Below are positions 8,512-16,631 of a DNA stretch of 64,000 nt, piece after piece. Position 1 is the stretch's first letter, and every line of letters begins with the position of its first letter. Location: positions 1 through 64,000 of IMG/VR virus record IMGVR_UViG_3300032018_000005, one strand, 5' to 3'. The position numbers and the translations under genes are program-made. The notes under the pieces were generated by a model that did no database searches, was not told where the DNA came from, and saw only the letters and a list, made by a program, of their open reading frames with translations. The DNA comes from a virus.

Positions 8512-10562
8512 TGATTCTGGAAAAAACACATAACATATCGACAAACCTGAAAGGGTCTGTTGAATTCGGAGTGACTGATGATTCATCAAAAATCTTCGCA
8601 TTCTTGTCTAATTTTTTATATACTGACAAAGAACGAGCAGTCATGACCGAATTGTGTAGCAATGCGCTTGATGCCCATGTTATGTTAGGGAAGGAAGAAG
8701 TCCCAATTTTGGTGCATTTACCAACTGAATTACAAAAAGAATTTCGTGTTCGTGATTATGGCCCAGGATTGTCAGAAGAACAAGTATATCTATTTCTTAC
8801 AAAATACGGATCCACATCTAAAGGAGACTCTAATGAGATGATTGGTGGTTTTGGTATCGGTTCTAAATCACCTGCTGCCGTAACTGATACATGGACAATC
8901 AATTCACACTTTGATGGTGCTGCAACCTCATATTTGATCCATGTGAATGAACGTGGTATTCCAAGTATCAATAAACTATGGACTTTACCAACAGACGAAA
9001 GTGGTATTGAAGTTATTGTTCCCACAAAAAACACCCATATGTGGCATACAGCAGCGAAAAAAGTATTTGCTTATTATGATGTTATGCCTATTATAAAAGG
9101 AACAACTGACAAACCAAATAAAGTAGATTTCACTAGTTCTTTTTTCGGATTAATTAAATTTTCTAAAAAGGTCGATTCAGGTAGTAGTATTGTCAAAATT
9201 TTGATGAATCGTCGAGCATATAACCTTGATTTGTCGAAGATAGGATCTGACAATTGGTTTCTTTGTGGAGGCCATATTGAATTCGACACAAGTTCATTGA
9301 GTGTCGGCCTCTCAAGAGAAGATTTGCAATATGATTCTAGAACAATCGCCTCAATTAAGACGAGATTTTCTGAAATAGAAAACAAATTGATTTCTGAATG
9401 GGATTGGGATGTAAGCTACTACACAAATTTATATGCATATAAACAAGCAGCAAATGAATTCAAAACGAAGCATAACATTACCACCAAAGCATGTGTGTTT
9501 CTATCCACGAAAAACGCAGATATTTTTGCAAAAAATGTTGATTTTAGTAATCTAGCATTTTTTAACATAGATTTAACAGCGGCAGATTTAAAAATACAAT
9601 TGATTGAGAATGGAGTAGTTAAACAAGTTAAATACCGTACTGGTGGTATAAGTAGAATCAGTATATCCACTAAATCTATTACTAATCCGACGAAAATTTT
9701 AAAAGGGCATTCATCTAATAGAGATGATTTGGTGTTTGTATTGCGAGACAATACAACTTCATCTGCCAGAATTAAAAAGGCACAAGAAGAAAAGAAAATA
9801 CCAAATGCAATTCTCTTGGATAAAGAATGGTTTGATTGTATCCCAGATGCTTTCAATAAGATTAAAGCATCTTCATTGGGAAAAGTAATACGGGTTAAAA
9901 AACCAAAAAAAGAAATTGTTGATTCTGAGTTGTTCAAAAAAACCGGAAATTCGTTTACTCGGATTCTTGAAAAAGACCTTGATAAAACCGCCCCTATAAT
10001 TTATATACTCATGACAAATGCAGGGTCAGTAAAATCTATTCTCAATCCAGATGATGTTTCTTTTATTGATAATTTTAAAGCAAGAGACTTAGGTGATGCT
10101 CAAATTATTTTTGTTAAACCAAATACAACAATCCCTAAATATGCTATCACTCCTGTTGAATGGATGACATCTACTTATGATAAGTTGTTTAAACAAAAAC
10201 AACAATTGATTGATGAAAATAATGCTAGGCATGTCCCAAGCATTTCATCGTTATATTCATATGGATGGATTTTATCTTCTCCAGGAAGGTTTGCTCATAT
10301 TCGAGCAGATTCAACAATTAATCATATATTGTCTTATGTTACAAGCATAAAAAATTGTAAAAACGACACTAAGGCTAATGATGCGCTTGATTTATTAAAT
10401 AAATGTGGCAAAATGTTAAATAGACAAACAATCAACATTCCAGAAAAATTCTTCATTACCCAATTGTGTGCAGCATATCCCATGCTGAAATACATAACAG
10501 GAATTTGCAATAATGATATGTTTAATGATATAATTTCGTATATCGAAAAGTGTGAGAAGTAA
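8511..10562 (+). CDS. rIIA: rIIA-like GHKL ATPase-domain protein
   Basis: 683 aa (T4 rIIA 725). The N-terminal GHKL ATPase fold is clear: ELCSNALDAH near residue 47 (N-box), DYGPGLSEE near 82 (G1), GGFGIGSKSP near 112 (G2). The order and spacing match T4 rIIA, a membrane-associated protein needed for growth in lambda lysogens and linked to lysis and DNA metabolism. It starts right after the small basic gene with AAAGGAG upstream, and rIIB follows 27 bases later. Confidence 0.88.
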   Translation: MILEKTHNISTNLKGSVEFGVTDDSSKIFAFLSNFLYTDKERAVMTELCSNALDAHVMLGKEEVPILVHLPTELQKEFRVRDYGPGLSEEQVYLFLTKYGSTSKGDSNEMIGGFGIGSKSPAAVTDTWTINSHFDGAATSYLIHVNERGIPSINKLWTLPTDESGIEVIVPTKNTHMWHTAAKKVFAYYDVMPIIKGTTDKPNKVDFTSSFFGLIKFSKKVDSGSSIVKILMNRRAYNLDLSKIGSDNWFLCGGHIEFDTSSLSVGLSREDLQYDSRTIASIKTRFSEIENKLISEWDWDVSYYTNLYAYKQAANEFKTKHNITTKACVFLSTKNADIFAKNVDFSNLAFFNIDLTAADLKIQLIENGVVKQVKYRTGGISRISISTKSITNPTKILKGHSSNRDDLVFVLRDNTTSSARIKKAQEEKKIPNAILLDKEWFDCIPDAFNKIKASSLGKVIRVKKPKKEIVDSELFKKTGNSFTRILEKDLDKTAPIIYILMTNAGSVKSILNPDDVSFIDNFKARDLGDAQIIFVKPNTTIPKYAITPVEWMTSTYDKLFKQKQQLIDENNARHVPSISSLYSYGWILSSPGRFAHIRADSTINHILSYVTSIKNCKNDTKANDALDLLNKCGKMLNRQTINIPEKFFITQLCAAYPMLKYITGICNNDMFNDIISYIEKCEK

Positions 10563-10589
10563 ATTTATCGTATAAAAAGGAGAAATGAA

Positions 10590-11594
10590 ATGGAATTGGT
10601 GCATGTAATTACAGACACGTCGGTAATGGTGATGGATGCCACTAATGGTAGAACGGTAACGTTTTTCAGTGATGATCCGAGGTATATTGAAGCTACTTCT
10701 CTTATTAAAGAAGGTAATGTTATTTCCGTATTTAAATTGGATACAAAATCGAAAATAGAATCATTCATTGAAGATAGCGATGATTATGCTATATCCATAT
10801 CCATTGAGGATGGTATTGGTGTTATTATACTACATGAATTTAATGATATGAGAGTAGAATTACAATCGGCAATTACTGATAGAATTATTAAAATGTCTTC
10901 TCAGGGGTTTGATACTTACCCCTTGACGAATTTTATTTCTAATCTTTATCGTAATCCATCTCCAACAGCTATTTCGGAATTGTATATGTTCCTAAATTCT
11001 TGTGAATTGCCAATTACCGATGACGGTTGTTTTATCGCGTATAAAATGGTGAAGTATGATTACTGTGATATTTACTCTGGTACAATTATCAATACAGTAG
11101 GTGAAGTAGTATCTATGCCACGTTCAATGGTTGATGATAATAGAGACAATACTTGCTCCAAAGGATTGCATTTCTGCTCTAAAGATTATCTTCCTTATTA
11201 TGGCCAAACACAAGGTACTCGTTGTATGTTGGTTAAAATCGACCCAGCAGATGTTGTGTCGATCCCATCAGATTACAATAACGCTAAAGGTCGCACATGG
11301 CGATATGAAGTAGTTGGTGAAGTTGCTGATATGTGGCGAGACAAACTGAAAGACGCAGATTACACCAATTCTGCTGTTGTTTCGCCAAACAGATTCGTAA
11401 TCGATGAATGTGATGACAGCAATGAATGTGATGAAAGTGGTGTTCTTGCATTCGAAGAGGGATATGCCGACGGATATAAGGACGGGAAAAATAAAATCCC
11501 ATTTATTCCAGCTTCTAATATGTCTAATTACGATCGTGGATATGATATCGGGTATAAAGATGGTCGAAATAAACGTAAAAAGCAATATAATTAA
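10590..11594 (+). CDS. rIIB: rIIB-like protein
   Basis: 334 aa, partner of rIIA by position and sequence. The conserved central block is LPITDDGCFIAYKMV, then IYSGTIINTVGEVVSMPR, then NTCSKGLHFCS and VKIDPADVVSIPSDYNNAKG, as in T4 rIIB (312 aa). The C-terminus has two copies of a GYxxGYKDGxNK motif separated by about 30 residues, an addition I do not recall from T4. Ribosome site AAGGAGAA before ATG 10590. Confidence 0.88.
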   Translation: MELVHVITDTSVMVMDATNGRTVTFFSDDPRYIEATSLIKEGNVISVFKLDTKSKIESFIEDSDDYAISISIEDGIGVIILHEFNDMRVELQSAITDRIIKMSSQGFDTYPLTNFISNLYRNPSPTAISELYMFLNSCELPITDDGCFIAYKMVKYDYCDIYSGTIINTVGEVVSMPRSMVDDNRDNTCSKGLHFCSKDYLPYYGQTQGTRCMLVKIDPADVVSIPSDYNNAKGRTWRYEVVGEVADMWRDKLKDADYTNSAVVSPNRFVIDECDDSNECDESGVLAFEEGYADGYKDGKNKIPFIPASNMSNYDRGYDIGYKDGRNKRKKQYN

Positions 11595-11603
11595 GGAGAA
11601 GAT

Positions 11604-11798
11604 ATGAAGCTAGTATTTATTTTCCTGTCAGCGATTATGCTGGCAGGGTGTGGTAAGCATGGTAAGCAGTATCAAGCTGATGCTGCCTTCGCTGGAGCAA
11701 GTGAAATTTGTTATCAAGGTGTATCTTATATACAATTTACATCCGGGACTTCCGTGAAGTATCTGCCTGATGGCAAAATCTCAACATGCGTAAAATAG
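11604..11798 (+). CDS. Small lipoprotein, 64 aa
   Basis: Begins with a classic lipoprotein signal peptide: MKLVFIFLSAIMLAGC, lipobox LAGC with cysteine 16, followed by GKHGKQYQ. Two further cysteines may form a disulphide. The start has AAGGAGAAG upstream and lies 9 bases after rIIB. An outer-membrane-directed lipoprotein made early could alter the cell surface, for example to block superinfection; that is inference. Confidence 0.75.
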   Translation: MKLVFIFLSAIMLAGCGKHGKQYQADAAFAGASEICYQGVSYIQFTSGTSVKYLPDGKISTCVK

Positions 11799-11810
11799 TT
11801 AGGGGGTATT

Positions 11811-12116
11811 ATGGCTAAGACAGGTGGCGGTAAAAACGGTGGTAAACAGAAGTTCTGGCGCAAATGTGCTAAGAAAATGTTTGATGGTAGTACAGCAATA
11901 AGAACAGGAAGAAATCTGAAAAATGCAATGAATGGGACAAATCATCCAGGATTCCTTCTTCCTATTCATGTTTGGTTATTCAAGAGTGCAGGAATTTCCA
12001 CACCCGTTCTTGATTCTAGTATCATTCAAAAGTATAATAGTAATATAGCAGAAGATCAATCTGTTGTAGATGCTGAAATAATTACTAGTGAAAGGAATGA
12101 AATTGCAACTATCTAA
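11811..12116 (+). CDS. Hypothetical protein, 101 aa
   Basis: ATG 11811 with AGGGGG upstream. The N-terminus is glycine- and lysine-rich (MAKTGGGKNGGKQKFWRKC), the rest shows no recognised domain. Its 3' end overlaps the start of gene 45 by 20 bases, implying coupled translation. Confidence 0.6.
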   Translation: MAKTGGGKNGGKQKFWRKCAKKMFDGSTAIRTGRNLKNAMNGTNHPGFLLPIHVWLFKSAGISTPVLDSSIIQKYNSNIAEDQSVVDAEIITSERNEIATI

Positions 12117-12771
12117 AATAACTAGAGACATCCTCTCTAACTTTTCAAAAATAAATTCTAATCTTGTTATTCGTAAAGGTAAGAAAGTAGCAACTATTTC
12201 ATCTGGGAAAGATATCATTGCATATTTTGATGGGGATGATGAATTCACTGCACAAATGTCAATATTCAACTTGAATGAATTTTTGGGAGTATTGAGTGCG
12301 TTTGATAATCCAGACTTGGAACTACAAACCAAGTATGTGACTATTACACAAGGTAAACAAAAAGTATCTTACATTTATGCAGATGAGAGTTTGCTTATTC
12401 TGCCACCCGAAAAAGAAATCAAATTTCCAGTTTCGGATATATCTTTTTCGTTGGATGATGATATAATTAATAAGCTTCAAAAGATGTCAGGTATCTTAGC
12501 TGCTGAAGATTTGGCCGTTGTTGGTAATAGTAAAAAGATTGTTTTAAAAGTATTCAATAAAAGCAATCCATCTGCAACTTCTTTTGAACTTGAAACCGAT
12601 GTAGATACCGATGAAGAATTTCAGGTCAATTTCAAAATCGAAAAATTGAAATTATATCCTGGAAATTATACCGTTGATATCTCAAATAAAAAGATTTCAA
12701 GGTTTGCTCACGATAGCGGTAAACTTGTATATTTTATTGCTATTGAAGCAGATTCTGTATTTTCGGTATAG
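12097..12771 (+). CDS. 45: Sliding clamp gp45
   Basis: 224 aa (T4 228). The start LSKITRDILSNFSKINS, the FLGVLS turn, and the end KLYPGNYTVDIS followed by VYFIAIEADS match the T4 clamp at both ends. The trimeric ring tethers DNA polymerase gp43 and, in T4, activates late transcription with gp55 and gp33. Start ATG 12097 is preferred over GTG 12088 because it aligns with T4 gp45; the AAGGA before it is close. The usual neighbours gp44, gp62 and RegA follow, but here interrupted by the dispersed element. Confidence 0.92.
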   Translation: MKLQLSKITRDILSNFSKINSNLVIRKGKKVATISSGKDIIAYFDGDDEFTAQMSIFNLNEFLGVLSAFDNPDLELQTKYVTITQGKQKVSYIYADESLLILPPEKEIKFPVSDISFSLDDDIINKLQKMSGILAAEDLAVVGNSKKIVLKVFNKSNPSATSFELETDVDTDEEFQVNFKIEKLKLYPGNYTVDISNKKISRFAHDSGKLVYFIAIEADSVFSV

Positions 12772-12822
12772 TCTTGTCCTTGAGCAAGGCAATATGTAAT
12801 CTAAATGCAGCAAATAATGTCC

Positions 12823-13003
12823 TTCGTATTGGTCAATTTGACTGCTACGGTGACAATAAAGTCGCACGCAATAGGCGACTTGGGAGAAATCCCATTGGCC
12901 CTACAGAAAATGACTAGTAAAATCGAGAGGTCTGGCATATTATTGTCAGTTGGTCATGGGAGTGGGCAAGCTGCACGATCTTTAGTCTCGTGCAGTAGTT
13001 GAC
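12823..13003 (+). repeat. Structured dispersed element, copy 2 (181 bp, complete)
   Basis: Complete copy between gene 45 and a small gene. It begins TTCGTATTGGTCAATTTGACTG and ends GCAGTAGTTGAC. Hairpins: AGTCGC/GCGACT, TGGGA-GAAA-TCCCA, and CTGCACGA/TCGTGCAG; the last is one pair longer than in copies 1 and 3 because of a G-to-T change that restores pairing. An open frame through it is broken in copy 3 by a two-base length change, so it acts as RNA or DNA rather than protein. Confidence 0.88.
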
Positions 13004-13015
13004 GGAGACACACAA

Positions 13016-13228
13016 ATGACACAGGAGAATCAAATGACACAGGAGAATCAAATGACACAAAAGACACAAAAGCATGGCGCAAATGACACACGATATTTTT
13101 GGGTTGTTTCAGTTAAAGGCGAAGGAAAAAAGGCATATCGTAGCCGCCACGCTACTTCTACAGGTGTTAGATCACAATTTCGTCGGATGGGTAAGACGGT
13201 AATTGGTATTAGCACTCTAAAGATGTAA
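13016..13228 (+). CDS. Small basic protein with repeated start region, 70 aa or shorter
   Basis: The 5' end is a tandem array of an 18-base unit, ATGACACAGGAGAATCAA, so that each unit carries both a start codon and the ribosome site for the next one. Translation may begin at 13016, 13034 or 13052. The body (RYFWVVSVKGEGKKAYRSRH, then VRSQFRRMGKTVIGIS) is basic; function unknown. It directly follows dispersed-element copy 2. Confidence 0.55.
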   Translation: MTQENQMTQENQMTQKTQKHGANDTRYFWVVSVKGEGKKAYRSRHATSTGVRSQFRRMGKTVIGISTLKM

Positions 13229-13307
13229 CTATCAACGAAGTTGAGGTTGTAGGTCAGTGATAGACACCACTATAAAAGGTCTTCCCTCATTTATACGATA
13301 AAATATT

Positions 13308-14234
13308 ATGATCTTAAGTGAAAAATACCGCCCAAAACTAATAGATGATTGTATATTGCCAGAATCGACAAAAGAAATAATCAAAGGTCTGATATCTACT
13401 GGTAATGTTCCGACTATGATGTTTGTTGGTGGTGCCGGATGCGGAAAAACTACATTAGCAAGAGCCATTGCAAATGAATTAAATGCAGATTTGATGTTCG
13501 TTAATGCTTCATTAGAAGGCATTGATGCTATCAGAACAAAAATAACACAATTTGCATCTACCGTATCATTTACGGATGCAAAAAAGATAACTATTCTGGA
13601 TGAGGCTGATGGTCTTCATCAAGGAGCACAACAAGCCCTTCGTGGATTTATTGAAGAGTTTAGTGGCAACCATAGCATAATTTTTACTGCTAATTTTTCT
13701 GCTAAAATTATACCTGCAATTCATAGCAGATGTAAAGTGATTGATTTTAAAATAAGCAATAAAGAGAAGCCAACAATAGCATTGAAGTTCCTTAAACGGC
13801 TTATAATGATTCTTGATAAAGAAGATATCAAATACGAAAAGGAAGCTGTTGCAGCCCTTGTGATGAAGAAATTTCCAGACTTTCGATCAGTGCTGAATGA
13901 AATACAAGGATATGCTGCTGGTGGTAAAATAGATTCTGGGATATTGCTTAATTTATCTGAGGAATCCTTTAATGCTCTGATAACTTCGTTGAAGGCTAAA
14001 AAGTTCAGTGAGGTTCGTAAATGGGTAGCAGAACATTCAGATTTAGAATCTACACATTTATTTCGGATGTTTTATGATACTGCTTTACCATTACTTGAAC
14101 AAAAATCAGTAGCAGAATTGATTTTACATTTATGGGATTTTTCTTACAAAGATTATTTCGTCGCAGACAAAGAAATCAGTCGTATGGCATTTTTGACTAC
14201 TATAATGATATCTAATGGGATTATTTGGAAATGA
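13308..14234 (+). CDS. 44: Clamp loader large subunit gp44
   Basis: 308 aa AAA+ ATPase (T4 319). Walker A GGAGCGKTT (about residues 41-49), Walker B ILDEAD (98-101), and the SRC arginine-finger motif (about 139-141). With gp62 it opens and loads the gp45 ring at primer-template junctions. The start gives MILSEKYRPK, the usual opening of this family. Gene 62 is two genes downstream instead of adjacent. Confidence 0.95.
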   Translation: MILSEKYRPKLIDDCILPESTKEIIKGLISTGNVPTMMFVGGAGCGKTTLARAIANELNADLMFVNASLEGIDAIRTKITQFASTVSFTDAKKITILDEADGLHQGAQQALRGFIEEFSGNHSIIFTANFSAKIIPAIHSRCKVIDFKISNKEKPTIALKFLKRLIMILDKEDIKYEKEAVAALVMKKFPDFRSVLNEIQGYAAGGKIDSGILLNLSEESFNALITSLKAKKFSEVRKWVAEHSDLESTHLFRMFYDTALPLLEQKSVAELILHLWDFSYKDYFVADKEISRMAFLTTIMISNGIIWK

Positions 14235-14443
14235 GTATGTTTAATAAGAAATGGCGTATTGTCACTGACTTTTATTTGGGGTATGAAATACAATGCAAAT
14301 TATGGTATTGGCCATTTTGGGTGATGCCCGCATTGAATACTTCAGCAACATTAGAATCTGCTAAAAAGAAGCTCGAAGGATATAAACATCCTGCTAAAAA
14401 GAAGCTTGAAAGATATAAACAGACTGTAGTATATACCGAATGA
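14231..14443 (+). CDS. Hypothetical protein, 70 aa, aromatic N-terminus
   Basis: ATG 14231 overlaps the gene 44 stop. The first half is aromatic (a cluster of W, Y and F with LWYWPFWVMPAL, possibly membrane-associating). The second half repeats AKKKLEGYK / AKKKLERYK. Overlaps the next gene by 4 bases. No family recognised. Confidence 0.5.
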   Translation: MSMFNKKWRIVTDFYLGYEIQCKLWYWPFWVMPALNTSATLESAKKKLEGYKHPAKKKLERYKQTVVYTE

Positions 14444-14949
14444 AAACATTTTTAATTAGTGACCATCATTGGGGACATTCCAATATTCTCACATTCAAAC
14501 GACACGATGGATCGCCGTTAAGACAATTCGGATCATGTGTTGAAATGGACGAATATATGATAGAATGTTGGAATAAAACAATATCACCAATTGATAAAGT
14601 TTACCATTTGGGAGATGTCTGTTTCCATAACAGAGTATTAGATGCAATTCTACCAAGACTTAATGGTAGTAAAATTTTGATAAAAGGCAATCACGATAAT
14701 TTAGAAGTTTCTCAATATATGAAATACTTTAAAGACATTCGCGCATATGATAGATTAGATACTTTTGTCCTCAGTCATATACCGATTCATCAAGAAAGTA
14801 TAAGTAATAAAACGACTGCAAATATCCATGGACATACCCATTATCGGTGTTTAGACGATACACGATATTTTAATGTTTCAGTTGAGGCTCGTGATTATTT
14901 CCCAGTAGATTTTGAGAGTATTCGGTCATATTATAAAAATGGCAACTAA
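14440..14949 (+). CDS. Small metallophosphoesterase
   Basis: 169 aa. Calcineurin-type motifs: SDHHWGH (residues 7-13), HLGDV, KGNHD and HGHTHYR. Short stand-alone enzymes of this type are common in phages; substrates could be nucleotides or RNA ends. It lies inside the replication block between gp44 and gp62, an unusual position. A second, unrelated phosphoesterase is at 40.9 kb. Confidence 0.8.
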   Translation: MKTFLISDHHWGHSNILTFKRHDGSPLRQFGSCVEMDEYMIECWNKTISPIDKVYHLGDVCFHNRVLDAILPRLNGSKILIKGNHDNLEVSQYMKYFKDIRAYDRLDTFVLSHIPIHQESISNKTTANIHGHTHYRCLDDTRYFNVSVEARDYFPVDFESIRSYYKNGN

Positions 14950-15310
14950 ACCGTTCGATATAGTTAAATCGTTATCAAATAAAACTGATTTAGAATACCC
15001 AATCGCTGATTATGATCCTTGGATAATTAATCGGGCATTTTCTAATACAATTGATACTATTTTCTTCGCAGAAATATGCAATAGATATTACGAATCACCA
15101 AAAGATATCCAAAGAGACTTCTATAAATATGCAGTACCAAAAGGGAAAAGATTTGGTACTTGGTATAAAGCAGATATAAATACCACAGTAGACTTGATAA
15201 TGAATCACTATCAAGTAAACAGAAAAGTGGCTGAAGGATACCTCAAAATTATGAGTAGCCGCGCCGTTGAAGAATTAAAAGAAAAAACCAACACAGGCGG
15301 AAGAAAATGA
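14939..15310 (+). CDS. 62: Clamp loader small subunit gp62 (short form)
   Basis: 123 aa from ATG 14939, inside the end of the phosphoesterase gene. The match to T4 gp62 rests on FYKYAVPKGKRFGTWYKAD (T4: AAVPRGKRYGKW) and a following YQVN segment, plus its place just before regA as in T4. T4 gp62 has 187 residues, so the N-terminal and C-terminal parts are strongly reduced here. It should complete the gp44 ring as a loader. Confidence 0.78.
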   Translation: MATKPFDIVKSLSNKTDLEYPIADYDPWIINRAFSNTIDTIFFAEICNRYYESPKDIQRDFYKYAVPKGKRFGTWYKADINTTVDLIMNHYQVNRKVAEGYLKIMSSRAVEELKEKTNTGGRK

Positions 15311-15729
15311 ACGATGAATTTGCAATTGGTATAAAGATAGAACTTAAAGACCCAGAATCGTTTTTGTTGGTGAAAGAAACTCTCACCCGGATAGGAGTAG
15401 CATCGAATAAAACAAAATCTTTATACCAGAGTGTAAATATTCTACATAAACGAGGAGAATATTATCTGGTGCATTTCAAAGAACTGTTTATATTGGATGG
15501 TAAAGAATCCAATATATCAGAAGATGACTTGAATCGACGCAATTTAATTGCTAAACTATTAGAAGATTGGGGATTGGTTATGATAGTAGAAAAGGAAGAT
15601 ATTGCTACTGTTGCTCCACTTTCCTCAGTCAAAATAATCAGCTATAAAGACAAAGATAGCTGGAATTTGGTGTCGAAATACACCGTGGGTAGTAAATTAA
15701 CTAAAGGAGAAGTAAATGGAAACAAGTAA
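15307..15729 (+). CDS. regA: RegA translational repressor
   Basis: 140 aa (T4 122). Near-collinear with T4 RegA: VKETLTRIGVASNKTKSLYQS, YYLVHFKELFILDG, and the C-terminal WNLVSKYTVG. It binds initiation regions of early mRNAs and blocks ribosome loading. Located after gene 62 as in T4. About a dozen extra C-terminal residues follow the usual end, and the stop overlaps the next gene. Confidence 0.92.
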   Translation: MNDEFAIGIKIELKDPESFLLVKETLTRIGVASNKTKSLYQSVNILHKRGEYYLVHFKELFILDGKESNISEDDLNRRNLIAKLLEDWGLVMIVEKEDIATVAPLSSVKIISYKDKDSWNLVSKYTVGSKLTKGEVNGNK

Positions 15730-15913
15730 GAATGTGGTGTTCAGTCTCGAAGAAGTAAACAATATCTTGACTTATCTAGGTGATGTACCTGCTAAGTTTT
15801 CTCTTGACTTGATTACGTTTATTCGTACCAAGGCACAGGAGCAAGTAGGAGATGAAAGCACCAGCACCGCAGATGCGTCTCCTGTATCAGATGCAGAAGT
15901 AGTACCCTCTTAA
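15716..15913 (+). CDS. Hypothetical protein, 65 aa
   Basis: ATG 15716 with AAAGGAG, overlapping the end of regA. The N-terminal half looks like an amphipathic helix-turn-helix (FSLEEVNNILTYLGDVPAKF), the C-terminal half is a low-complexity Ser/Ala/Asp tail. Many phage proteins of this size open similarly. Function unknown. Confidence 0.55.
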   Translation: METSKNVVFSLEEVNNILTYLGDVPAKFSLDLITFIRTKAQEQVGDESTSTADASPVSDAEVVPS

Positions 15914-15928
15914 TTAAGGAATCAACCC

Positions 15929-16393
15929 ATGGCATTCATAGCAAATTATACCGATAGCGAAAATACGTTCAACGATGTCACAATAAGATTGGGTAGAATT
16001 TGGGGGTCAAAAACCGAAAATTGGAATGCATGGGTTGATGTATTTGAAAATGCTACAAGTGAAGCAAAAATCGCTACATTTGCAGTAAATGTCAAATATG
16101 TAGAAGGAGAAAATCCATATCCAGTTTTATATAAAGCTGCTAGTGAGCTATTACATTTTACGAATGTTGTACACGATGATTCGACCAACAAATTAGATAT
16201 CGATAATACAATGAAATTCGATGTGTCGGCTCATAGTACGGTTGTACCAACTATTCCTGTTATTTCTGATGCACCTGTTATTTCTGATGTCCCATTAACT
16301 GTGACCAAAACACCGGAACTTACAGAGAATATTCTGCGTGAAGCTTCGTCTCCAGTACATAAAAAAAAGAAATCTAAAAAAACAAGTGGATGA
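15929..16393 (+). CDS. Hypothetical protein, 154 aa
   Basis: ATG 15929 after AAGGAATC. A structured N-terminal part (with WGSKTENWNAWVDVFENATS) is followed by a linker with two PVISD repeats and a lysine-rich end (KKKKSKKTSG). The charged tail suggests nucleic acid contact, but no family is recognised. Confidence 0.55.
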   Translation: MAFIANYTDSENTFNDVTIRLGRIWGSKTENWNAWVDVFENATSEAKIATFAVNVKYVEGENPYPVLYKAASELLHFTNVVHDDSTNKLDIDNTMKFDVSAHSTVVPTIPVISDAPVISDVPLTVTKTPELTENILREASSPVHKKKKSKKTSG

Positions 16394-16613
16394 TTTCAAA
16401 ATATTCTCTCTTGATGTGAAAGAGAGATGTGGATATGAATTTAAAATAAGTTCCAATAATTTTGATGGTGGAGTGATTGTTATTTCTAAAAATGATTTTC
16501 ATCGATATTTCACCATCAAGTCTTTTCCAGATGCTAAATCAGCAAGAGAATGGATTGATGATCTGGTATCTTCAACGAGAAATATATACAAAGTTATTCT
16601 GTCTAACAAATAG
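16386..16613 (+). CDS. Hypothetical protein, 75 aa
   Basis: Start is uncertain: GTG 16386 overlaps the previous gene by 8 bases and is used here; the frame is open further upstream. The product DDFKIFSLDVKERCGYEFKI with alternating strands could be a small alpha/beta protein. Function unknown. Confidence 0.4.
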   Translation: MDDFKIFSLDVKERCGYEFKISSNNFDGGVIVISKNDFHRYFTIKSFPDAKSAREWIDDLVSSTRNIYKVILSNK

Positions 16614-16631
16614 TGAAAGTGGTGATTGATT

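Noticed and set aside
9419-9937. 172-aa minus-strand ORF inside rIIA
   Set aside because: Opposite a clear rIIA coding frame, no ribosome site, and no minus-strand promoter; a shadow of codon usage.
12805-13002. 65-aa ORF reading through dispersed-element copy 2
   Set aside because: In copy 3 the same region is two bases longer near its start, which breaks the frame, and copy 1 and 3 give no matching protein; hairpins are the conserved property.
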